From an uncultured Collinsella sp. (GTDB lineage Bacteria; Actinomycetota; Coriobacteriia; Coriobacteriales; Coriobacteriaceae), in the NCBI GenBank assembly GCA_902493145.1, contig CABUOA010000014.1, positions 1 to 52,437 of the forward strand: a DNA stretch of 52,437 nt, in the 5' to 3' direction. The translations under genes and the position numbers were made by a program. The notes under the pieces were generated by a model. That model ran no database searches and was not told the DNA's origin. It was given only the letters and a program-made list of their open reading frames with translations. Shown piece after piece: positions 8,188 through 17,196 of the stretch. The stretch's first letter is position 1; the number at the start of each line of letters is the position of its first letter.

Positions 8188-8745
8188 ATGGCGGCGCGCG
8201 GACTCAAACGATTTATTGCACTTCTAAGCAGCTTGGCGCTTGTGCTCGTCGTGGTCCTCGCCGTCGTTTCTTTTGTTCCTCGCGCATTTGGATACATGCC
8301 CTTTGCAGTGCTTTCGGGCTCTATGGAACCCGAGCTCCCCGTTGGCTCCATGGTGTTTGTTCGCCAGGTTGAGCCGACGGATATTGCCGTGGGTGACAAT
8401 GCAACCTTTTGCCGATCTGACGGTGCCGTTGTGACGCACCAGGTGTACGAGGTCGACCCTGTGGCGCAGATGGTCAGCACACAGGGAATTGCGAACAAAA
8501 ATGCAGATGGAACCATCATGCACGACGCCGAGCAGACGCCTTTTTCACGCGTGATCGGCGTCGTTTCTTTTTGTGTCCCTTACCTGGGCTTCGTTAACGC
8601 ATATTGCACGACGATGCCCGGTTTGCTTGTTGTGGTGGCCGTTCTGGCGCTGCTGGTCGCGGCGTCGATTGTGCTCGATCGGATGGTTCCCGATGAGCCT
8701 GCGGGCAAGCATGCCCGCGCGCATGCGAGGGAGCGGCGTTCATAG
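8188..8745 (+). CDS. sipW: SipW-type signal peptidase I
   Basis: A 185-residue membrane signal peptidase of the archaeal/ER-like (SipW) class. The N-terminal membrane anchor spans about residues 10-32. The catalytic Ser lies in SGSMEP (about residue 43), and the catalytic His, in place of the bacterial Lys, in VVTHQVYEV. A second hydrophobic segment follows near the C-terminus (about 145-165) and a basic tail ends the protein. In Bacillus this class cleaves the atypical signal peptides of TasA and related fibre proteins. Three proteins with such signal peptides follow (8817, 9610, 15752), so this is their dedicated processing enzyme by context. The ribosome binding site is weak. Confidence 0.88.
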   Translation: MAARGLKRFIALLSSLALVLVVVLAVVSFVPRAFGYMPFAVLSGSMEPELPVGSMVFVRQVEPTDIAVGDNATFCRSDGAVVTHQVYEVDPVAQMVSTQGIANKNADGTIMHDAEQTPFSRVIGVVSFCVPYLGFVNAYCTTMPGLLVVVAVLALLVAASIVLDRMVPDEPAGKHARAHARERRS

Positions 8746-8816
8746 CGGCAGGGGAGAGGTGTCGGCAACGGCAAGGGCCGTTGCCGGGGAAGTCGATTTT
8801 CGAAAGGAAGAGGACG

Positions 8817-9521
8817 ATGGAAAACAAGAAGAAAAAACGCTACGGCATCGTTGCCGCCTTGCTGCTGCTGGTGCTGGCCGCCGGCGTGGGCACCTATGCA
8901 TGGCTGACGGCCACGCAGACGCTGAACAACGTGTTTAAGGTGGGCAGCATCAACACTCCCGAAAAGAAGCCCGATCCGAACCAGCCCGACAAGCCTGGCC
9001 AGGAGAACAATGACGGCAAAGCCTATCTGTTCGAGACCAAGTGGAAAGACAGCTCCAAGATCGTTCCCGGTTCCAGCACCGATAAGAACCCTAACGTCGG
9101 CATCGCGAAGGGCTCAGACGACGCCTACGTGTTCATCTATGTGAAGAACGCCATGGTCAAGAATGGCACCGATCTCGCGAACACCCCGTACTTCTCCCTC
9201 AATGCTAACTGGAAAGCGGTCGATGGCCAGGTGACTACTTCTGCCGACGGCAAGTATCTGAGCGGCCTGTTCATGTACGCCAAGGGCGCCACGAGCGGTC
9301 CCGCCGTTCTGGGCGCCGAGAACGCTGCCGAGGACGTCTACACCGGCGAGCTCTTTAGCAAGGTTCTGTTCCCCAGCACCCTGGAGGGCTCCATGGTCGC
9401 CGAGAATCCCAAGATGACGGTTTCTGCCTACATCTTCGGCGCCGACCAGAAGGGCGAGGAGGCTACTCCTGCCGCCAACGCCGTTGCTCAGGCCAAGGAA
9501 TGGGCCAAGACCCAGAAGTAA
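8817..9521 (+). CDS. Fibre subunit with SipW-dependent-type signal peptide (TasA/camelysin-like)
   Basis: A 234-residue exported protein. The start ATG 8817 follows GAAAGGAAGAGG; an upstream in-frame ATG at 8781 lacks a good site. A Lys-rich start is followed by a hydrophobic core and the GTYAWLTATQTLNN..F.VGSIN pattern typical of SipW-dependent substrates. The mature part begins with a Lys/Pro/Asp-rich stretch and then a beta-rich domain. A strong terminator directly follows, suggesting this gene is the most abundant product of the locus and therefore the major subunit. Read-through would feed the later genes. Identity as a fibre former is inferred from the signal-peptide class and the SipW neighbour. 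Confidence 0.78.
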   Translation: MENKKKKRYGIVAALLLLVLAAGVGTYAWLTATQTLNNVFKVGSINTPEKKPDPNQPDKPGQENNDGKAYLFETKWKDSSKIVPGSSTDKNPNVGIAKGSDDAYVFIYVKNAMVKNGTDLANTPYFSLNANWKAVDGQVTTSADGKYLSGLFMYAKGATSGPAVLGAENAAEDVYTGELFSKVLFPSTLEGSMVAENPKMTVSAYIFGADQKGEEATPAANAVAQAKEWAKTQK

Positions 9522-9529
9522 TCCCCCCA

Positions 9530-9589
9530 ACCGAGATCCCGGCTCGCCCCCACCCCTATATTCGGGTCGGGATCTCGGTCCCCCTTTTT
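9530..9589 (+). terminator. Intrinsic terminator/attenuator within the fibre locus
   Basis: ACCGAGATCCCG (9530-9541) pairs perfectly with CGGGATCTCGGT (9568-9579), followed by C5 and T5. It sits between the first and second SipW-type substrates, so it probably partly stops transcription and sets subunit ratios. Confidence 0.82.
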
Positions 9590-9609
9590 ATCGACGATTG
9601 GCGAACGTA

Positions 9610-10257
9610 ATGCTCAACAATCTTTCCAACAATCAGAAACGCACCTTGGCGCTTGCCGCGATGGCGTTGTTGGCCCTGGCGTGCCTGTGCGGCACGCTGG
9701 CTTTTACCGTTGATATGGTTCCGGCGAACAACGTCCTATCGTTTGGCAGCGTGAAGGTACGAGTCTGCGAATACACCCTAAACGAGCAGGGCGAGGAGAT
9801 TCCGTTTGAGGCCAACGAGCACGGGGACTATCCAGACACCAAGGCCGGGGGCTTTGACATCAGCCGCATTGTGCGCGTGGAGAACGCCGGCGCGCAGCCT
9901 GAGTACGTTCGCGCTCGTCTGCGCATGACGTCAGTGGCGCCCGACGGTTCGAGAGCGGATGCCTCGGGCAGCGTTGCGTTTCATGTGAACGCGGGCGAGG
10001 GATCTCCGTGGGTCGATGGCGGCGATGGGTGGTTCTACTACCGTGGGCTGGATGCGCGTGGCGGCACGCTCGATCCCGGCGCCATGACGGAGAGCCTTAT
10101 GGACTCGCTGCGCTTTGTGGGCGACTACCACGATGCCGCACGCGGCGGCTCATTCAGACTCGATATTGATGTCCAGGCCGTGCAGGCCAAAAACCAGCAG
10201 GCAAGCGATACCGTCCTCGATGTGCTTGACGTCGCGGGCTGGCCGGAGGCGAACTAG
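9610..10257 (+). CDS. Second SipW-type signal peptide protein
   Basis: A 215-residue exported protein. ATG 9610 gives a proper N-terminus with hydrophobic core (residues about 12-32) and the GTLAFTVDMVPANNVLSFGSV pattern of SipW-dependent substrates. The mature domain contains a VENAGAQPEYVRARL segment, the kind of beta-sandwich strand seen in TasA/camelysin-like proteins (a close echo is found in the 15752 gene: NTGTAPAYIRAAV). It is probably a minor fibre subunit or assembly protein. Only three bases separate its stop from the ATG of the giant adhesin. Confidence 0.75.
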   Translation: MLNNLSNNQKRTLALAAMALLALACLCGTLAFTVDMVPANNVLSFGSVKVRVCEYTLNEQGEEIPFEANEHGDYPDTKAGGFDISRIVRVENAGAQPEYVRARLRMTSVAPDGSRADASGSVAFHVNAGEGSPWVDGGDGWFYYRGLDARGGTLDPGAMTESLMDSLRFVGDYHDAARGGSFRLDIDVQAVQAKNQQASDTVLDVLDVAGWPEAN

Positions 10258-10260
10258 CCC

Positions 10261-13200
10261 ATGAAGATTAAGAACATGAACCGAGGTGTGCTGAGCAGGC
10301 TGATTGCCGTGGCGACAATCGTCCTTTGTTGCGTCATGGTGCTGCCGGCGGTGGCGCATGCCGAGGATGCGCACGAGGGCCAAACTGAATATTATGACAT
10401 CGAAAACGCGGCTGACTTTTTGTCGTGCGTGGCGCTTTCGCGCGAGCGCGACACGTCCAATTGGCACGTCCGTCTCAATAACGATATTGATCTCAAAGAT
10501 AACGATATGAAGGACATCGTCTCGAGTACGGTCAAGCACCTCTCCTTTGGCAATAAGGAGCATCCCTTCAAGGGTGTTTTCGATGGCCAGAACCACACCG
10601 TGACGGGTCTGAACTACGCCAACAATATGTTGGATCCCGAGCGCGATACGGGCTTTTTTGCCGAGACCGATGGCGCCACCATCAAGAGCTTCCTGGTCAA
10701 GGATGCCAACATTTGGGCTGACTTCCGCGGCGGCATTATCGTGGGCAAGGCCGTCAACACCCACTTCGAAAACGTTATGGTCATGGAGAGCACCCTGCAC
10801 GTTACGTGCGCCAACAACATGCTCAATGTGATTACTAATGCGGGCTTTGAGGGAGGCCTGATTGCCGGCGAGCTCAACGGTTGCACCCTCTACAACTGCG
10901 AGGTCCGTGGTGGCCGCGCCGTTAACAACACGACTTCGGGCGTACAGGCAATCGGTGGCGAGGGCCTGTATATGGCGGCGTTTGCCGGCTACGTTAATAA
11001 CTCGACGATCGAGTACTGTCGCGTTACGCCTACGCGCAACGACGATGGTTCGATTGCCGCGAATGGCATGACCGACGTCACCAATAAATACGATGTGGCC
11101 ATTGGTGCCCTGGGCGGCAACAACGTGTATGCCTCGGGCTTTGTGGGCTGCATGGCAGAAGGCGCTAAAGTCATTGACTGCTTTTCGACGGCGAAATGCT
11201 ATAGCTATGCTGCTTCTTACGTGGGCGTTGTCTCCGTAACGCGCGCTTGGACGGGCGGTCTTGCAGGCCGCGTCTTGTCTAAGAGCGGTAATGAAATCAC
11301 TCGCAGCCATTTCGCCGGCGATTTGAGCTCGCGCCAGTACAACCCCATCGCCGTGATTCCCATTATTCAAAACGATGTGAACCTGGGCGGCATTGCTGCG
11401 CGCGCTAACGTGGGTGATGCGACTATCACTGATTGCTACTTCAAGCCCAGCGTCAGCCTATCCGGATTTAGCCAGGGTACGGTAGCCAATAAGAAGATCT
11501 ACGCCCTTGCGGGCGATGACACGGTATCCGGTGCCGGATTCGGTCCCTGGGACGACGAACGCTACGTCACGCGTGAGCTGTGGGAGCAGCATGATTACGA
11601 CTTCTGTGCTGGCACCGTGCGCTCTACTGCCAATGGGGACGAGCATACAAACGAATGGGCGATGGACTACAAACTGAATATCCCCGTACACGGCAAAAGC
11701 GTGAAGACGACGACCGACTTCCCCGGCGCGGGTACGGCAACTGTCCTGGCAACCATGTTGGGAAAAGATCAATCTACCAGCGATCCGTACACCTTTGCCG
11801 TGAGCGCCGTGCTTGCGGGGACCGCGCAGGGCCTTGCCGAGGGCGACACCTCGGTGACTTTCGAACAGAAAACCCTGAGAAAACCGAACGGTTTGACCGA
11901 GGCAAACGGCGGCTATCGCTTCATGGGCTGGTTCCGCGAGCGCAATGTGGATGTGAACCGCATCAATGCGGACAACAGCTGGTTCGATGGTAAGACCGAT
12001 GCCGATGCCGTTGCCAACGGGAAGCGCGTCGAAGAGAACAAGAATCACGATACGACGTCGATCTATAAGGCGGACAATAGGAAGAATGCCGGTGGAAACA
12101 AAGAATTCCAGGGCAATGACCTCTTTATCGCTTCGTACGAGGCGCAGGTGCTGTTCTATAACGTTAAGGGCAAGACGCTTGACTGGAAAACCGGTGCTGC
12201 GCACGACAAGTCCACTGATTGGTACCGCTACGGCGTGGGTTTGACGCCCGCTGCCCCCGCGGATCGCGGCAACTTGAAGCCTACCGCGACATTTATCGGT
12301 TGGACCACACAGCCCAGCAACGAGGAGGGGATGAACGGCGCCTATGCCGCCATCACCTCGACTAAGTTAGCCGATCTTAAAAATCAGGGAGCTTTTTATC
12401 CTGCGGGTAGCGAGATCACTGTTGTCCGTCCAGCCGACTTCTATCCGGTGTACAGCGACTACGGCTCGAACATCATAACGGTGTTCGAGGGCAATGAGCA
12501 GGACGCAATTGACAATAAGACTCTGCGCGACGGTGTGGGCAAAACTGACGTTAAGGTTGAGACTGCAGAAGATGGCACAAGCGCGTATACCGTGCAGGTG
12601 CTCGATGTATCCGGCAATGCTATATCCAAGGACGGCACCCTGCCCGATGGCTATCGCTTCTTGGGTTGGTATGAAAACAAGGGGACCGAGGATGCCCCGC
12701 TCGAGGTGCGCGTAAGCCGCTACCCCAGCTACACACTCCCCGCCGATGTCGATCTAACTGTGCCACATACCTACATCGCCCGCTTTGAGTACCGAGTGGA
12801 TTATTACGTTCGGGCATTTACAAATAGCGGTCTAACGGACAGTAAGAAGTTGTGCTCGATTTGGAATAAATACAAGTCGCCCTTTGAGGAAAACGTCGGC
12901 GCGACATATGTTCGTGAAAACATTATCCATTGGGGTGCTGGCGCGGACGACTCCGCTCATGTGCTACACGATGATAAGAATCCAGCAGATAAGTGCACCA
13001 CCGCTCTCTCTGATGCGACGCAAATCGTTGCGCCTATTAACGCCTACTCGCATAATGTGCGTAACGACACTGGCGCAAACACTCTCAAGGATATGATTGC
13101 CGACACTGATTTTCCAGGAGCCGGTAAACTGAGTGATGAGTGGAAAGCCTCAAGTATTAAAGTTCAATTTACCCCCGCGCATGATAGATACCACTTCAGT

Positions 13201-15750
13201 TTTTGGACGCTCGAAAGACCCGACGACGGTTCCTGGACTTATATAAAGAATCCTTTTTCGAGTTTTGTTGAAACGACGGAGCAATATTATGTCCGTGCTA
13301 TGGTGACCACGGACGTCAACTTCTATGACAAGAGTGGCAACGTCAAGCAGGCTGCTACTCGACGCTATAAAAGCAACTTGCTTCAGCAGAAAACGGCGGA
13401 AGGTGATCCGACGTTCCTGTATTGCTATCCGCATCTCTATAAGGATAGGACGGTTAATACAAAGCCCTACGACGGAAAGGATGGTGACGTCAATCCCAAT
13501 CTGACGCTCGAAGCCTCTCCGACCGATACCGAGATGGCGGTGCCGGGTCATAAGTTCCTGGGCTGGATCTCTACGGCTGAGGTTCGGAAGGACTCTGCGG
13601 TCTGGAATTATATTTATGACGTGAATGGCGACTCCTTCACTACGTCCGACCCGGATAAGGCCGAACCGTATCTGGTGAAACCGGATTTCAAGGTCACCCA
13701 GTACCAGGATGCCTATCCGGTGTACGCGAAGTACGATGTTAGGTACACCACCAACCTGTATCGCGCAGGTTTTAAGGGCACGGACAAGGTCAATGTGCCT
13801 AGCTACAACATCGCTCCCGTTATCAACGCGGACACCGATCCCGCTACGGCAACGGTGACCCCTGACATTGCGACGACGGTTTATAAAGCAGGCGGTGAGC
13901 TGTATAAGTTGCAGAAGGTTGAGATCGAGCTTCCGAATGGCGAGATCAAGACGCTTCCCTACGATGTGGAGCATGGTACTTGCTCTTATCCGGTGGAACC
14001 TGGCGGAGCCTATACATTCGTGGCGTACTATTCGCCGTTGGCGGTCGTGTACCATCTCAATGCCAAAGATGTGGACGGCAAAGTTGCCCAGAAAGGTGAT
14101 ACGCTCGGCAACCTTGATGGCGGCATCCCGAAGCCCACTTATGACGTCCGCACTATCGATGGGGATACAGGTAAGTTCAACGTCTTCGTGGGCTGGACGG
14201 AAGCCCAGCCGGCACCTGGCAAGGGCTATGTCGCTTGGTCGGAGGGCATCCGTATGGTGAGTGCCTCTACCGTGGTCAAGGCCCCCATGGAGCTGTACCC
14301 GGTCTACCGTCCCAGCCTGGTTACCGTTCAATCGAACATCGACTTAAATCTCGCGAATCCTGCTCTTGTCCGCGGTCTCGGCCGTACTGATTCCGGCGAC
14401 CAGATTTCTCTTGAGGTCAAGGCTGTCAAGGAGGTTTCGGGCATTGACGGCACCAAGTACGACTTTGTCGGCTGGTCGCGCGACTACGAACCCGATGGCA
14501 AATACACCCTGTTGACCGATGACGAGAAGTATCCCCTCGAGGGCGGCGAGCCCTTTGAGAGCGTGACCTACACCGCGGTGTACAAGAAGACGCCGCTTAA
14601 AGTGCGCTATCACGACACCGATGGCAAGGTCATCTACACCGCTACGGTAGACCCGAACGATACGGGGGATCTGCGTGGCCAGGATGGCAATGCCGGCTTT
14701 GTTCAGACAGTTAAGGTGCCCAAGATGGACGAGAACGGCAACCCGGTCTATGACGACAAGGGTGAACCCTTCATGGAGCCAAAGGAAGTGGCCTACGATC
14801 CCGAAGCCTACTCCGCAATCGTCGCATTCCTGGGCGAGCGAGCGGATAGTAGCTTGAAGGAGTTGTTCTTGGAGTGGCAGTGGGTTAATGGCGACGAAGC
14901 AGTGGCGTGGAGCGACTTCAAGGGTAAACCGGTTAAGGCCGACATGGATTTGTATCCGGTGACGTATAAGGTCGTCGCTAACGACACGTCGGAAGCTGCG
15001 AGCCCTAAGAATGTGACCGGGCAGCTCAAGTGGTTGCTTGATCCCAATGCCGCGAACACGGTAGATGACAAGAGCGATAAGGCGCCGTTCAAGGCTTGCT
15101 TTGCAAAGCCCTTCATGGGCACGCAACTGACGGTGCACGTTGACCGTGTGGGCTATGGTCTTTCTGGCCAGACTCCTACGCCTGTCAACGGGAAGTATGT
15201 ATCGCTTTACAGCTCGGGTTCGGGCGAGGGCTCGTTTGAGCTGACGAACCGTTTGGACTACAAGCTCACGGGCGACGGCACTCAGGGCGATGGCAATGCG
15301 GTGTTCGATTTCGCCGCTACGCATACGCTCAAGATCGTCAAGCAAACCCAGGATAGCTGGGCGAAGGGCAAGACGTTCCGCTTCAAGGTTTCCCGGGCCG
15401 ACATGGACGGCAACGCCTTGGATGAGCGCACGGTTGAGGTAACGGTGTCATCGGATGCGCAGCTGAAGGACGGTTCCGCCTGGTACTCCGGCGCTATCGA
15501 GCTTGCGGTCCCGGCGGGTATCTACACCGTCGAGGAGGACTCAGCGTGGGCATGGCGCTACAGCAGCCAAATCGGCGTCCCTGGCAAGCAGCCGGGCGAT
15601 AAGGCGCAGGCGACTATCTCCGCTGCATCGAGCGCGAACGATGCCACGTTCACCTGCACGAACACGCGTGTGAACGACAAATGGATCGATGGCAGCGATC
15701 GTGCCCATAACGTTTGGAGCAACGACAACGTAGCAAAGAAGGAGGATTAG
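10261..15750 (+). CDS. Giant exported adhesin-like protein (1829 aa)
   Basis: A Sec signal peptide ends near VAHAED (about residue 34). Residues about 35-420 show Gly/Asn-rich turns and a GVFDGQNHTVTGLNY motif typical of right-handed beta-helix (GLUG-type) surface proteins. Residues about 480-1500 carry repeated InlB-B/Flg_new-like beta-grasp modules, recognised by the x-F-x-GW motif (YRFMGW, YRFLGW, HKFLGW, FVGW, YDFVGW). Near residues 1690-1800 a prealbumin-like module with VEEDSAW and CTNTR closes the protein. There is no LPXTG-type anchor or membrane segment at the C-terminus (ends KKED), so retention must rely on the fibre or the LAATG protein downstream. The stop is one base from the next ATG. 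The ligand is unknown. Confidence 0.82.
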   Translation: MKIKNMNRGVLSRLIAVATIVLCCVMVLPAVAHAEDAHEGQTEYYDIENAADFLSCVALSRERDTSNWHVRLNNDIDLKDNDMKDIVSSTVKHLSFGNKEHPFKGVFDGQNHTVTGLNYANNMLDPERDTGFFAETDGATIKSFLVKDANIWADFRGGIIVGKAVNTHFENVMVMESTLHVTCANNMLNVITNAGFEGGLIAGELNGCTLYNCEVRGGRAVNNTTSGVQAIGGEGLYMAAFAGYVNNSTIEYCRVTPTRNDDGSIAANGMTDVTNKYDVAIGALGGNNVYASGFVGCMAEGAKVIDCFSTAKCYSYAASYVGVVSVTRAWTGGLAGRVLSKSGNEITRSHFAGDLSSRQYNPIAVIPIIQNDVNLGGIAARANVGDATITDCYFKPSVSLSGFSQGTVANKKIYALAGDDTVSGAGFGPWDDERYVTRELWEQHDYDFCAGTVRSTANGDEHTNEWAMDYKLNIPVHGKSVKTTTDFPGAGTATVLATMLGKDQSTSDPYTFAVSAVLAGTAQGLAEGDTSVTFEQKTLRKPNGLTEANGGYRFMGWFRERNVDVNRINADNSWFDGKTDADAVANGKRVEENKNHDTTSIYKADNRKNAGGNKEFQGNDLFIASYEAQVLFYNVKGKTLDWKTGAAHDKSTDWYRYGVGLTPAAPADRGNLKPTATFIGWTTQPSNEEGMNGAYAAITSTKLADLKNQGAFYPAGSEITVVRPADFYPVYSDYGSNIITVFEGNEQDAIDNKTLRDGVGKTDVKVETAEDGTSAYTVQVLDVSGNAISKDGTLPDGYRFLGWYENKGTEDAPLEVRVSRYPSYTLPADVDLTVPHTYIARFEYRVDYYVRAFTNSGLTDSKKLCSIWNKYKSPFEENVGATYVRENIIHWGAGADDSAHVLHDDKNPADKCTTALSDATQIVAPINAYSHNVRNDTGANTLKDMIADTDFPGAGKLSDEWKASSIKVQFTPAHDRYHFSFWTLERPDDGSWTYIKNPFSSFVETTEQYYVRAMVTTDVNFYDKSGNVKQAATRRYKSNLLQQKTAEGDPTFLYCYPHLYKDRTVNTKPYDGKDGDVNPNLTLEASPTDTEMAVPGHKFLGWISTAEVRKDSAVWNYIYDVNGDSFTTSDPDKAEPYLVKPDFKVTQYQDAYPVYAKYDVRYTTNLYRAGFKGTDKVNVPSYNIAPVINADTDPATATVTPDIATTVYKAGGELYKLQKVEIELPNGEIKTLPYDVEHGTCSYPVEPGGAYTFVAYYSPLAVVYHLNAKDVDGKVAQKGDTLGNLDGGIPKPTYDVRTIDGDTGKFNVFVGWTEAQPAPGKGYVAWSEGIRMVSASTVVKAPMELYPVYRPSLVTVQSNIDLNLANPALVRGLGRTDSGDQISLEVKAVKEVSGIDGTKYDFVGWSRDYEPDGKYTLLTDDEKYPLEGGEPFESVTYTAVYKKTPLKVRYHDTDGKVIYTATVDPNDTGDLRGQDGNAGFVQTVKVPKMDENGNPVYDDKGEPFMEPKEVAYDPEAYSAIVAFLGERADSSLKELFLEWQWVNGDEAVAWSDFKGKPVKADMDLYPVTYKVVANDTSEAASPKNVTGQLKWLLDPNAANTVDDKSDKAPFKACFAKPFMGTQLTVHVDRVGYGLSGQTPTPVNGKYVSLYSSGSGEGSFELTNRLDYKLTGDGTQGDGNAVFDFAATHTLKIVKQTQDSWAKGKTFRFKVSRADMDGNALDERTVEVTVSSDAQLKDGSAWYSGAIELAVPAGIYTVEEDSAWAWRYSSQIGVPGKQPGDKAQATISAASSANDATFTCTNTRVNDKWIDGSDRAHNVWSNDNVAKKED

Positions 15751-15751
15751 C

Positions 15752-16321
15752 ATGTCCAAGCGCAAGCGCATCATCGCCTTGCTGGTGGGGGTTATCCTCC
15801 TGGCCGGTACGGCAGGCACGCTGGCCTGGCTTTCGGTTACGGGCGTGCTGGTCAACCAGTTCGGCATCGGATCGGTGACGCCATCGGTTCAGGAAACGCT
15901 CAACGGCAATGTGAAAAGCGATGTCAAGGCACAGAACACGGGTACTGCGCCCGCCTATATTCGTGCTGCAGTGGATATCTACTGGCAGGATGGAAACGGT
16001 GCCCGCCTGTGGGAGGAGCCGAAGGAGGAGGCGGATTACGAGATTGCGTGGAGCGTGGCTGATGCCTCGGACACGAACTCGGCTGATAACTGGGTTAAGG
16101 CGAGCGACGGGTTCTATTACTGGACGTCGCCCGTTGCTCCCGGCGGTGAAACCGGCGTGCTCATTAATAGAGTTACCGAGCTCAAGGCAACCGAAGGTCG
16201 CAATCTTGTCGTTGATATCTCCACTCAGGCGGTCCAGGCGACGCCCGATGAGGCCGTGCACGATGCATGGGACTGCACGGTCAATGATGGCGTGCTGGTG
16301 CCGCCGCATGGAGGTGCGTAA
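15752..16321 (+). CDS. Third SipW-type signal peptide protein
   Basis: A 189-residue exported protein with a basic start, hydrophobic core and the SipW-substrate pattern GTLAWLSVTGVLVNQFGIGS. The mature region repeats the NTGTAPAYIRAAV strand that resembles the VENAGAQPEYVRARL strand of the 9610 gene, so these two are probably distant paralogues. It is tightly coupled to the giant adhesin and to the LAATG protein (two bases downstream). A plausible role is the linker that joins the adhesin to the fibre. Confidence 0.75.
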   Translation: MSKRKRIIALLVGVILLAGTAGTLAWLSVTGVLVNQFGIGSVTPSVQETLNGNVKSDVKAQNTGTAPAYIRAAVDIYWQDGNGARLWEEPKEEADYEIAWSVADASDTNSADNWVKASDGFYYWTSPVAPGGETGVLINRVTELKATEGRNLVVDISTQAVQATPDEAVHDAWDCTVNDGVLVPPHGGA

Positions 16322-16323
16322 GT

Positions 16324-17022
16324 ATGGCGTTCCCAATTCGCAAAGGTGTTGCGCGCTCCTTGCGTTGCATGGTCGCGGCCATTTTCTGCGTGGTCGCGCT
16401 CGCTGTTCCCGCCCGTGCGTTTGCCGATACTCCCGCGATTGCCTATGACGGAAATGCGCGTCAGCTGACGGTCTCGGGGGCGACGGGCTCCTCGGGGGAG
16501 CCCGATCTGTTTCCCGCCTTTAAAGATCTAATGCCCGGCGATGTGCGTGAGCAGCAGATTGAGGTTCGTGCCACGGGCGTAAAGTCCCAGGTACGCGTGT
16601 TTGTGCGGGCCGTTGTCGATCACGAGACGGCACACCTGCTGTCGCCCATTACCTTAACGGCGTCGGCGGGCGATGCGTCTGCAGGCTGGCTCCAGACGGG
16701 AACGCCGGGCAGTGTGTTTGCTTACCCCACGCAGGTCGCAACGTTTACGAGCGATGGCAGCACGGCGCTCAATTTGCAACTAAGTGTCCCGACGTCGGTG
16801 GGCAACGAACTTGCCGACGCAAACAAGGCAATTCGCTGGGAGATTACCGCCGAGGACGATGGCAAAACAATTCCTGTGCAGCCCGCTGGCTCCAAAAAGC
16901 CCGGCCTGTTTGGCCTGGCTGCGACGGGCGACAACTCGCTCGCTCTGCTTTTGACGCTGCTAGCGCTAGCGATTATCGCTTTCATGGCTGCGCTGCTTTT
17001 GTCCCGGAGGGATAAGCGCTAG
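16324..17022 (+). CDS. LAATG-type wall-anchored protein of the fibre locus
   Basis: A 232-residue exported protein with a signal peptide ending near ARAFAD (about residue 37), a beta-rich domain with a DLMPGDVREQQIEV motif (about 65-80, the type of N-terminal strand seen in fibre-anchor modules), and a C-terminal sorting signal LAATGDN followed by a hydrophobic helix and a basic tail RRDKR. It is the only protein of the locus with a sortase signal, so it is the best candidate for tethering the fibre to the wall. Pairing of a SipW/TasA-like set with a sortase-dependent anchor is inferred from gene order. Confidence 0.75.
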   Translation: MAFPIRKGVARSLRCMVAAIFCVVALAVPARAFADTPAIAYDGNARQLTVSGATGSSGEPDLFPAFKDLMPGDVREQQIEVRATGVKSQVRVFVRAVVDHETAHLLSPITLTASAGDASAGWLQTGTPGSVFAYPTQVATFTSDGSTALNLQLSVPTSVGNELADANKAIRWEITAEDDGKTIPVQPAGSKKPGLFGLAATGDNSLALLLTLLALAIIAFMAALLLSRRDKR

Positions 17023-17095
17023 GTCCATCTTCTAAACGCAACACCCTCCCGGGCGGCGGGCACGAAGTTCCCTGCTCTACAGTCCTGCGCAAGAC

Positions 17096-17121
17096 GAAGG
17101 CCACATTAAGTGGCCTTCTTT
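17096..17121 (+). terminator. Terminator closing the fibre locus
   Basis: GAAGGCCAC and GTGGCCTTC flank an ATTAA loop and a short T run. It separates the plus-strand fibre genes from the convergent LtaS-like gene. Confidence 0.7.
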
Positions 17122-17196
17122 GCGTGCGGAACTCGCGATGAACCTTATATGCCTCCGCCCGGACAGACGTTTCAGTTATGAACTCGCAGCTAGTCG

